From: Chloroflexota bacterium
Lineage (GTDB): Bacteria > Chloroflexota > UBA11872
Direction: 5' to 3'
Assembly (NCBI GenBank): GCA_026707285.1
Contig: JAPOXD010000056.1
Span: forward strand, 1 to 47,381
Length of the DNA: 47,381 nucleotides
Positions 20,333-27,221 of this stretch are shown piece after piece (within the stretch, counting starts at the first letter, position 1; each line of letters opens with the position of its first letter). The translations under genes were made by a program, and so were the position numbers. Below the pieces are notes generated by a model. The model was not told the origin of the DNA and did no database searches. It worked only from the letters and a program-made list of their open reading frames with translations.

Positions 20333-23300
20333 GGGACGTTCCGCCTTTGGCAGTGACAGCGCTTAGGTTCAGTATTCCACTTATCCGCCGGGCGGTGTCG
20401 GTGAAGTGCTGGACTTCTTCGGGGCGGAGCGGGCGGTCGAGGATGGTTTGCTCGCGGTAGGAAAGCCACTTCTTGAGGACCTGGTAGCCGCCGAGCTTGT
20501 AGCGCCATACGGCGGCGGGGACGTTGCGCCAGTAGGCGCGGTCGTTGAGGTAGATGTCGAAGGTGGTGTCGCCGAGGGGGGCCGGATTCCCCTCACCCCA
20601 ACCCTCTCCCTCGGGAGAGGGAGCCGGATCGCCGTCGCCGCGGTCCTCCTCCGTTCGTGGTGAGCTGGACGAACCATTTATGGAGGCCGGATTCCCCTCA
20701 CCCCAACCCTCTCCCTCCGGGGGAGAGGGAGTCGGATCGCCTTCGCCCATTGAGGGAGAGGGGGTCGGATCGTCCGCTCCTGTCGAGGGAGCAAAGAGCG
20801 CCTCGCGTTCGGATTGGGTGTAGGCGCGTTCGACGGCGCGGCCTTGGCCGGGCATGACGGCCTCGCCTGAGCCGAAGTGGCCCCAACCGGCGGTGAGGGC
20901 GAAGTCGTCGCCATCCATCTGGCTGTCGTCGGTCGTGGTGGGCACGGCGATGGCGGCCAGTTCGGGGCGGAGCGGGCCGGTGGTGACGCCGGGGACGGGT
21001 GTGTCGGGGTCCAGCAGGGCGGCCAGCTCGCGTCCGCGAGCGGCGGAGGCGGCCAGGGCTTCGGCGGCCGGATTGGCCAGACCGGACGGAGTGGCGGTCG
21101 GCGCGGACAGCTCGGGCCAATAAAGCAGTGGAATGCGGGGCCATTCCATGCGCAGGGCACCGGCGTTGGCCTCGCGGTAGCCGGGATCGTGCAGCACAGA
21201 CAGGACGTGATGGAACAAGTCCTCGACGGTCAGGTTCAGGCGATCGAGATAGACGCGCGCGGCCGGCGACAGGTTGGGGCGGCGCGCATCGGAAGCGGCG
21301 GTCCCAGACGTGTCTTCGCGCAGCCAGGCCGGGAACATGCTGGCGCTCCACTCGTTCAGATGCAACGACGCTAGATGTTTGGTGACTGCTGTCTGAGGCT
21401 CAGTCGCTTCCCTGCGCAGACGTGGAACGACGGAAAGCCACAGATTTCCGTCGAACACGTGTGGCCTGTATTCCGGCACCGGACGTCCGAGCAACCCGTG
21501 ACCGGGTTCCCAATAGAGCCAGCGAGTATCGAACGGTCGATAGACATGGCGGACTAAACCCGACTCGTTAGGACCGCCACGCGCCAGGAGCCCGTCACGC
21601 ACTGCCCGGCCATCGCGCACAACAAACCCTGACGAACTCTTCACCGCAACGGGATAGCGCTCAGCAATCTCCTCGTGGCTTTTGTATGAATCGAAGTAGT
21701 CGGCAAGCCGTCCTTTGAGCCGGTCAAGATCAATGTCGACAAGGAATGCATCGCGTTTGGTCTGGACTCCTGGAAACCACGTTGGAAGCAGGTCTGGCAG
21801 CGCTGGCCAGTCGAACCAGTCTTTGCTAACGGCGACGGGCGCGAACGGCAGTCCCAGCGGCAGGACCGGCTCGATGGCGTCGTAGAGCGCATCCGGTTCG
21901 GCGTCAGCCGTTTCCGCCAGCGCCTCCAGCTTGGCCTGTCCCCAAAGATTGCGGAACTGCACGTTCGCGGCGGGGGTGTGGTCGAGCTTGCGCACTAGCG
22001 TGGCGACGGCGGTGCCGACCTGGATGCCGACCGGATCGTCGGGGGTGGAGAAGATGCTGGGATCGGGCGAGCCGTCGGGCGCGACCTTGCCGGTGCGGTA
22101 CTTGTCGCCGTTGAGGTTGTCGATTCGGATGGCGTCGAAGGCGTCCAGGTAGCGCTCGCGCATGCCGGGGCACGACAGGCTGTCCAGCCAGGAGTAGTTG
22201 GAGATAAAGCAGACCACGCCCTGGCCGGTCCTCTCGGCGATGCGGCGCTCGGCCATGCAGTAGAAGCGGACGTAGAGATCGTTCAGCCCCTGGCCCTCGG
22301 GCCGCCGCACCCGGCGTGTGGTGCGGTAAGCCTCCGATAGCTCGCGCTCCTCATCCACCGCCATCCCGGCGAAACCGTTGTATGGCGGATTGCCCAGAAT
22401 CACCAGGATGGGCGTGTGCTGCTTCACGCCATCAGCGCGCTCCCGTTCCTCCTGCAACTCGGGGATCGCCAGCGGCAGAGGTACGGTGGGCTTCCATCCG
22501 GTGAGCGCGTTGGTAAGGAAGACACTCGCGCGCTCGTCGCCGTTATCGGCCAGCGGCGCGTCGAGCTCTTGCAGCGCAATGCCGACTTGCAGGTGCGCCA
22601 CGACGAAGGGCGCGGGCATGATCTCGAAGCCGAACACCCGATCCAGCGCCGCCCGCTTGACGTGGGCGCCGGCGAGCGCGCCCAGGCCGCGGTCCCGAAG
22701 GTTGCCGGCAATGCGGCGCAGGACTTCCGCCAGGTAGGCGCCGGTGCCGCAGCAGGGATCGAGCACGTAGACGTTTTCCGCCGCCAGCCCGTCGGCGATG
22801 CCCAGGTCGTCCCGCAGCGCGCGGTCCACCCGCGCCACCATGTAGCGCACCACCTCGGCGGGCGTGTACCAGACGCCCAGCTGCTTGCGCAGCACGGGGT
22901 CGAAGGCTTGCAGAAACGGCTCGTAGAAGTAGGGCACCGCCTCGCCCTCGTTGAAGCGGGCGAAGAAGGCGGCCTGGTCCACGCGGTCGAGCGCGGCGTT
23001 GGTCCAATCCAACACCTCGACCAGGCCGAGCGGCTGCAATCGACCCGGATCGGAGAGCTGCTGGAACAGCGCCCGGAGCACGGGCGCGCGCAGGTGCCAG
23101 ACGGCGGTACGCCAGTCGAACGCGCCCGCGGGCGGCGAAGCCTGCCGCGCCCACAGCACCCAGGCGGAAAAGACGCCGTAGAAGAGCGTTTGTACCAGCG
23201 TTGAGCGGAAGAAGGCCGCACCGCGATCGCCCTCAAACTTGACGCCGAGCGCCTCTTCCAGCGCCCCGCGCACGGCGGTCAACGACGGCGCGTCGCCGGC

Positions 23301-23918
23301 GGCTTCCACCCGCGCCAGGCCGTCGCGCGCGTATGACGCCAGCAGATTTGCGAGGTCCCTGGGCTCGGCCAGGACGGCGCGGTGCGAGAGGACGCGCAGC
23401 AGGTATTCGCCCAGGCCCGCGCCGACCCGGTTCGCGAAGGCGCGCGGCTTCTCGAGCTGGCGGTCGAAGTCCTCTGCGTCCGCGGCCAAGCGGAAGGTTT
23501 CGAGCTTCGCCGGCCGACCCGCCGCGTCCTCGCCGACGAGCACGAAGTCGCGGTAGTTGGTGACCAGGACCAAGCGGTAGACGCCCCAGTACCGGCTGAC
23601 CTGATCGCCGTCGGCGGTGAGCCACGCGTCGTCGTCGACGGGTTTGACCTCGACCACGCCGTGTTCGGGCAGCTGCCCCTCGCTCGGCTGGCCTCCCCGA
23701 ACCTGCTTGGCGGCGTAGAGCCCGAAGTCGGGATGGCCGGCGCCCAGGTTCGCCAGTTGCCCGACGCAGAAGACCTTGGGTTTAAGGCTGCCGCCGATCG
23801 CGTTGAGGAGGTTTTCCAGCGGGGTGTAGCGGGAAGTTTCGGCGGTGGCGCCGCCGGTGGCGCGGATGCGCCGCAGGTCGGCGAAGTAGGTTTCGACGGC
23901 GGTCGTCAGCCGCGGCAT
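20322..23918 (-). CDS. Single-chain restriction-modification enzyme, type ISP/IIG-like
   Basis: 1198 aa. An N-terminal PD-(D/E)XK nuclease is visible as HPDFG (Asp64) and VVEVKP (Glu90, Lys92). The N6-adenine methyltransferase has motif I DPCCGTG (387-393) and motif IV NPPY (510-513). The rest matches the target-recognition and C-terminal domains of type ISP enzymes, ending with FDIYLNDRAYWRNVP and VLKKWLSYRE. The SNF2-like helicase of true type ISP enzymes is missing, so cleavage is more likely IIG-like. Residues of about 1044-1114 are low complexity because several palindromic repeats are read in frame there. A 21360-21830 patch in the specificity region has lower GC. It overlaps the SIR2 gene downstream, suggesting a shared transcript. 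Confidence 0.9.
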   Translation of the reverse strand: MPRLTTAVETYFADLRRIRATGGATAETSRYTPLENLLNAIGGSLKPKVFCVGQLANLGAGHPDFGLYAAKQVRGGQPSEGQLPEHGVVEVKPVDDDAWLTADGDQVSRYWGVYRLVLVTNYRDFVLVGEDAAGRPAKLETFRLAADAEDFDRQLEKPRAFANRVGAGLGEYLLRVLSHRAVLAEPRDLANLLASYARDGLARVEAAGDAPSLTAVRGALEEALGVKFEGDRGAAFFRSTLVQTLFYGVFSAWVLWARQASPPAGAFDWRTAVWHLRAPVLRALFQQLSDPGRLQPLGLVEVLDWTNAALDRVDQAAFFARFNEGEAVPYFYEPFLQAFDPVLRKQLGVWYTPAEVVRYMVARVDRALRDDLGIADGLAAENVYVLDPCCGTGAYLAEVLRRIAGNLRDRGLGALAGAHVKRAALDRVFGFEIMPAPFVVAHLQVGIALQELDAPLADNGDERASVFLTNALTGWKPTVPLPLAIPELQEERERADGVKQHTPILVILGNPPYNGFAGMAVDEERELSEAYRTTRRVRRPEGQGLNDLYVRFYCMAERRIAERTGQGVVCFISNYSWLDSLSCPGMRERYLDAFDAIRIDNLNGDKYRTGKVAPDGSPDPSIFSTPDDPVGIQVGTAVATLVRKLDHTPAANVQFRNLWGQAKLEALAETADAEPDALYDAIEPVLPLGLPFAPVAVSKDWFDWPALPDLLPTWFPGVQTKRDAFLVDIDLDRLKGRLADYFDSYKSHEEIAERYPVAVKSSSGFVVRDGRAVRDGLLARGGPNESGLVRHVYRPFDTRWLYWEPGHGLLGRPVPEYRPHVFDGNLWLSVVPRLRREATEPQTAVTKHLASLHLNEWSASMFPAWLREDTSGTAASDARRPNLSPAARVYLDRLNLTVEDLFHHVLSVLHDPGYREANAGALRMEWPRIPLLYWPELSAPTATPSGLANPAAEALAASAARGRELAALLDPDTPVPGVTTGPLRPELAAIAVPTTTDDSQMDGDDFALTAGWGHFGSGEAVMPGQGRAVERAYTQSEREALFAPSTGADDPTPSPSMGEGDPTPSPPEGEGWGEGNPASINGSSSSPRTEEDRGDGDPAPSPEGEGWGEGNPAPLGDTTFDIYLNDRAYWRNVPAAVWRYKLGGYQVLKKWLSYREQTILDRPLRPEEVQHFTDTARRISGILNLSAVTAKGGTSHAE
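20582..20629. repeat. Palindromic repeat copy inside R-M gene
   Basis: CCCTCTCCC (20602-20610) and GGGAGAGGG (20613-20621) form a 9-bp stem, flanked by CCGGATTCCCCTCACCCC on the left and GCCGGAT on the right. It is read in frame by the restriction-modification gene. Confidence 0.85.
20653..20674. repeat. Second short palindrome type inside R-M gene
   Basis: GTTCGT (20653-20658) is the reverse complement of ACGAAC (20669-20674). The element differs from the GAGAGGG family and lies between two of its copies, making the insertion a patchwork. Confidence 0.5.
20687..20736. repeat. Palindromic repeat copy inside R-M gene
   Basis: CCCTCTCCC (20707-20715) and GGGAGAGGG (20721-20729) are separated by TCCGG, with the same CCGGATTCCCCTCACCCC left flank as the copy at 20582. 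A right-half fragment follows at 20749-20771. Confidence 0.85.
20749..20771. repeat. Partial GAGAGGG repeat inside R-M gene
   Basis: Only the right arm (GAGGGAGAGGGGGTCGGAT) is present. It is the third copy within 190 bp and is also read in frame. Confidence 0.55.
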
Positions 23919-23937
23919 GGGGGCATGGTAGCCGCGC

Positions 23938-23983
23938 CGGAGCCCCTCACCCTAGCCCTTTCCCTGTGGGAGAGGGAACCGGA
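23938..23983. repeat. Dispersed GAGAGGG palindromic repeat
   Basis: CCCTTTCCC (23956-23964) pairs with GGGAGAGGG (23968-23976) with one G-T pair. The flanks CCGGAGCCCCTCACCC and AACCGGA match the copies in the R-M gene. It lies 20 bp upstream of the R-M start. Confidence 0.8.
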
Positions 23984-24027
23984 CCTCGATCCCGGCTCGC
24001 ACGGGTGGCGACACTTGCGAGACCCAA

Positions 24028-24097
24028 CCGGGCGGCGTATGTCGGCGTGCCCCAGGTTTGCTGAACGGTGGATTCCCGCCTCCGCGGGAATGACGGA
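24028..24097. repeat. 70-bp direct repeat, copy A
   Basis: It starts CCGGGCGGCG and ends in a hairpin with ATTCCCGC (24072-24079) and GCGGGAAT (24084-24091). The last 33 bp are identical to copy B at 24203-24272, while the middle differs. Confidence 0.85.
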
Positions 24098-24202
24098 GGG
24101 ACGTTAGCCGCGGGGAGCCAACCGGCGCTGTGCCCGTTTACCTGCCCCTTAGATTCCTCGCTGCGCTCGGAATGACATTTCTGGTTGGGAATGACGTGCC
24201 AG

Positions 24203-24272
24203 CCGGGCGGCGGATGTCCGTGCACGCAAGATGTGCTGGACGGTGGATTCCCGCCTCCGCGGGAATGACGGA
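24203..24272. repeat. 70-bp direct repeat, copy B
   Basis: It has the same length, orientation and ends as copy A, with the same ATTCCCGC/GCGGGAAT hairpin. It ends 25 bp before the methyltransferase stop codon on the minus strand, so the hairpin might also act as its transcript end. Confidence 0.85.
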
Positions 24273-24297
24273 CCGGCCTGCCGAGGCGCGGGCGGAA

Positions 24298-25173
24298 CTA
24301 GGGCGTCGCGCGTCTCCGCCCGATGATCTCGTGCCAGATGCGCGGCAGGCCGTCGTAGCGCACTTTGTCGACGGCCAGGCTCAGGTAGTGACTCTGCTCC
24401 GCCAGGCTGAACTTGCGGGGGAAGTCCAGGTCGCCGGCGACGCCTTCCACGAAGGCCGGATAGCGGGCGATGGCCTTGAGGGCTTCGCGCGTGAGGTGGA
24501 TCGCTCGCTCGAGCTCGTGCACGACCTTGAACCCGGCCTCTTCGATCATCTTGCGGTAGTCCTCGGGCCGGCGGTAGGGCAGCGAGCCGCCCTTGTCGTT
24601 GCGGCGGGCGCCGGTGAGCCGCATGAAGTGCAGCTTCCACTCGCCGTGCCCCCGCATCGAGTTGGCCACCGCCATCGAGACGGTGGTGAACGTGCTGTTC
24701 GACGACAGCAGGGCGCCCTCGCGCGCGATGGCGGCCATGCCGCTGTAGACCTGGCGTTGGCCCTCCTGGTCGGTGATCTCGTGGATGGCGTCGTGAATGC
24801 TCAGGCTGTCGGCGCCGTCGGCGGGCAGCTCATCGCCTTGGAGCCGTTCCAGATACCGCGCGTCGGCTTCCACGAAGCGCAGGTCGATGTTGGACGGTCG
24901 CGGCGTGGTGGCCTCGGCGATCTCCAGGGCCTTGGGGCTGCGGTCGATGCCGATGATGGTGCCGCGGAATCCGCGCTTCTCGGCCTCCTCGATCAGCAGC
25001 TGCGGCACGAGTCCCGTACCCGTGGCCAGATCGACGTGCACGAAGGGATTCGGCATGTGCCGAAAGAGCTCTTGCACGAGCTCGCGGTTGACCTGGCGAT
25101 ACTCGGGCACCGCCGCGAAATGCCCAAAGTGCAAATCCTCGGGCGAGGGAAGGTCCTTGGCGTCGACAGTCAC
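24298..25173 (-). CDS. Class I SAM-dependent methyltransferase
   Basis: 291 aa. The Rossmann-like core shows motif I as VDLATGTGLVPQLL (about 48-61), the acidic ribose-binding position in GIDRSPKAL and motif II/III around LRFVEADARYLE. The remainder, including SIHDAIHEITD and a basic C-terminal part, does not point to a named substrate. The start is a GTG at 25173. A short open frame ends one base upstream on the same strand. The gene is isolated between two repeat-bearing intergenic regions. Small-molecule methylation is the likely role, but the pathway is unknown. Confidence 0.8.
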   Translation of the reverse strand: MTVDAKDLPSPEDLHFGHFAAVPEYRQVNRELVQELFRHMPNPFVHVDLATGTGLVPQLLIEEAEKRGFRGTIIGIDRSPKALEIAEATTPRPSNIDLRFVEADARYLERLQGDELPADGADSLSIHDAIHEITDQEGQRQVYSGMAAIAREGALLSSNSTFTTVSMAVANSMRGHGEWKLHFMRLTGARRNDKGGSLPYRRPEDYRKMIEEAGFKVVHELERAIHLTREALKAIARYPAFVEGVAGDLDFPRKFSLAEQSHYLSLAVDKVRYDGLPRIWHEIIGRRRATP

Positions 25174-25174
25174 G

Positions 25175-25306
25175 TCAGCCGCTCGGCAAGATGGTCGGCG
25201 TCATGAGCCCGAATGGTGGCTTTGCCACCATAAGCCAAACGGCATCGCGGCCGAAGACGTATAGCTTGATGAAGAGCCCCACCGGAATCTTGGCAATGGA
25301 TGTCAA
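25175..25306 (-). CDS. Possible 43-residue protein or gene remnant
   Basis: The frame would start at TTG 25306, or further upstream at 25381, and ends one base before the methyltransferase GTG. The peptide is hydrophobic and aromatic (IPVGLFIKLYVFGRDAVWLM, then a Pro-rich end), unlike translated GC-rich noise. It could be a leader peptide coupled to the methyltransferase, a small membrane protein, or the tail of a lost gene. No family is recognised. Confidence 0.25.
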   Translation of the reverse strand: MTSIAKIPVGLFIKLYVFGRDAVWLMVAKPPFGLMTPTILPSG

Positions 25307-25507
25307 TCGCGCATGTGAACTACGGCGGCCTGACCTTGGGGCCGCTGACAGTAGCGGCGATGATAGCTCAAGGGCGCGCATGGCTGCTCAAGATAGAGCC
25401 GGTCATTGTGGTCAGGGTGAGACACCCCGCCACCGCCGCCGAAGTACGGTCCCGTCCCCCTTGAAAGAGACCCTTGCATAAATGGCCGATCTTCCACGCC
25501 CGAGTCT

Positions 25508-25556
25508 CGGATCCCCCTCACCCCAGCCCTCTCCCTCCAGGGGAGAGGGAGCCGGG
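25508..25556. repeat. Dispersed GAGAGGG palindromic repeat
   Basis: CCCTCTCCC (25527-25535) and GGGAGAGGG (25541-25549) flank TCCAG, with the CCCCTCACCCCAG left flank. It lies 37 bp before the preferred DUF3179 start and inside the spurious longer frame. Confidence 0.85.
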
Positions 25557-25592
25557 CGCGGGCGGAGACAGCAAGCCGACCCGCGACGCGCG

Positions 25593-27221
25593 GTGGTGTC
25601 GCGCCGCCGTGCGCTTGGACTGCTGGCGACCGCGGGCGCGGCGGCTGCGCTGGCGGCGTGCGACGACACCGCGTCGACAGCCTCGCCGACCAGGCCCGCC
25701 GCTGCCGCCAGAGTGATAGTCACCGCGCCTCCATCGCCAACACCCAGTCCCACGGCCACACCCGCGCCGACACCAACCGCCGCGCCCACGCCGACGGCGA
25801 CCGCCGAGGCCACGCCGCGCCCGGCCCTTGCCGGCACCCCCGTGCCGGACGACCGCCGGCTGTCCGACGACCAGGCGCAGTCGCTGCTCGACGGGCTGCT
25901 GCTCGACCCGACCTATCCGGAGGCGCAGATTGAGCTCGTGGCCTACATGGGAACCACGGGCGACGAGCGCCTGATCGGGGTGCTCATCGAGGTGCTGCGC
26001 GCGGGGCAGCTTGGGGCGTTTCACCCCGACGCGTACGCCAACGCTCTCGAGGGTCTATTCCAGCTCACCGGTGAGCGGCGCGAATCGTGGGCGGAATGGG
26101 CCGAGTGGTACGCCAGGACCGACCTGACCACCGTGCCGGGGTTCGGTCCCTGGAAGGGCCGCATCTACAGCCGCATCGATCCGCAATTCGCCCGATTCTT
26201 CGATGAATTCGCCCCGCGCAGCATCCGCTTCGAGGAGATCGTCTGGGGCGGCGTGCGCCTGGACGGCATCCCGCCGCTGGAGTCCGCGCCGATGGTCGCG
26301 GCGCAGAACGCGGCCTATCTCGAACCCGACGACGTGGTCTTCGGCGTCGCGATCAACGGTGACTATCGCGCTTATCCGCTGCGGATCCTGGACTGGCACG
26401 AGATGGCCAACGACGTGGTGGGCGGCGAGCCCGTGGCGCTGGCCTACTGCACCCTCTGCGGCGCGGGGGTGCTGTTCAGCCGGCGCTACCGCGGCGACGT
26501 GCTCAGCATCGGCACGTCGGGCTTCCTGATGCGCAGCAACAAGCTGATGTACGACCGCGGCACGTTCACGCTCTGGAACCAGCTGACGGGCGAGCCGGTG
26601 CTGGGGCCGCTGGCGGCCGATCCGGGCCGGCTCGACGTCATCCCCATCGTCACCACGACGTGGGAAGCCTGGCGCACGGCCAATCCGACGACCGCGGTGC
26701 TCAGCATCAACACGGGCCACCGGCGCGACTATTCGCCCGGCGCGGCCTACGGCGGCTATTTCGCTAGCCCCGACGTGATGTTCCCGGCGCCAACGGCGGA
26801 TGGCCTGGCCCCCAAGGACCGCGTGTTCGCGCTCGTGCTGGGGGACGCCGCTCGCGCTTACGCGGTGGCCGACGTGGTCGAGGCCCGGGTGCTCAACGAC
26901 ACCGTCGCCGACCAACCGGTCGTGCTCGTGGCGTTGGGCGAAGAGCTGACCATCGAGGGCATGGACCGTCGCCGCGGCAATGTCTCGTGGAGCGCCGGCG
27001 CGGCGGTGCGGGCGTTCGAACGCGGCGAGCGGGAATTCGCGCCGGGCAGCGAACCGCGCACGGTGGTCGATGACCAGGGGACTGTCTGGGAGGTCACCGA
27101 AGAGGCGCTCGTCGGCCCGGACGGCGCCCAACTCGCCCGCTTGCCCGGCCACCTGGCCTATTGGCTCGGGTGGTCCTCATTCCACCCCGCCACGACGCTC
27201 TACGGCGCCGATCAGGGTTAG
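25593..27221 (+). CDS. DUF3179 domain protein, probable Tat lipoprotein
   Basis: About 542 aa. From GTG 25593 the protein opens with a Tat-like SRRRALGLL signal and a lipobox ending ALAAC. A Thr/Pro/Ala linker (repeats of TPTA type) spans about 55-90. A helical segment follows, and then the DUF3179 domain with YRAYPLRILDWHEMAND, YCTLCGAG and GTSGFL. The function of DUF3179 is unknown; the protein should sit on the outer face of the membrane. A longer frame from ATG 25482 was rejected because its first 37 residues are translated palindromic repeat. GTG 25596 is an equal alternative, and neither has a clear ribosome binding site. The stop overlaps by 4 nt with that of the convergent lipoprotein gene. 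Confidence 0.85.
   Translation: MVSRRRALGLLATAGAAAALAACDDTASTASPTRPAAAARVIVTAPPSPTPSPTATPAPTPTAAPTPTATAEATPRPALAGTPVPDDRRLSDDQAQSLLDGLLLDPTYPEAQIELVAYMGTTGDERLIGVLIEVLRAGQLGAFHPDAYANALEGLFQLTGERRESWAEWAEWYARTDLTTVPGFGPWKGRIYSRIDPQFARFFDEFAPRSIRFEEIVWGGVRLDGIPPLESAPMVAAQNAAYLEPDDVVFGVAINGDYRAYPLRILDWHEMANDVVGGEPVALAYCTLCGAGVLFSRRYRGDVLSIGTSGFLMRSNKLMYDRGTFTLWNQLTGEPVLGPLAADPGRLDVIPIVTTTWEAWRTANPTTAVLSINTGHRRDYSPGAAYGGYFASPDVMFPAPTADGLAPKDRVFALVLGDAARAYAVADVVEARVLNDTVADQPVVLVALGEELTIEGMDRRRGNVSWSAGAAVRAFERGEREFAPGSEPRTVVDDQGTVWEVTEEALVGPDGAQLARLPGHLAYWLGWSSFHPATTLYGADQG

Larger units (their letters stand above)
23919..24297. other. Repeat-filled intergenic region between R-M and methyltransferase genes
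   Basis: No gene is supported here. The 379 bp hold a GAGAGGG palindrome, two copies of a 70-bp repeat and, between the copies at about 24152-24175, an imperfect palindrome with ATTCC and GGAAT ends. Open frames across it are short and consist of translated repeat sequence. Confidence 0.7.
25174..25592. other. Divergent intergenic region between methyltransferase and DUF3179 genes
   Basis: The 419 bp contain a doubtful short minus-strand frame (25175-25306) and a GAGAGGG palindrome at 25508-25556. I see no confident promoter for either divergent gene. Confidence 0.5.

Noticed and set aside
24130-25206. 358-codon plus-strand frame opposite the methyltransferase
   Set aside because: It begins in repeat DNA and then runs antisense to a gene with clear SAM-binding motifs.
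25482-25592. ATG 25482 as the start of the DUF3179 gene
   Set aside because: The first 37 residues are translated palindromic repeat, and they would precede the Tat/lipobox signal that must be N-terminal.
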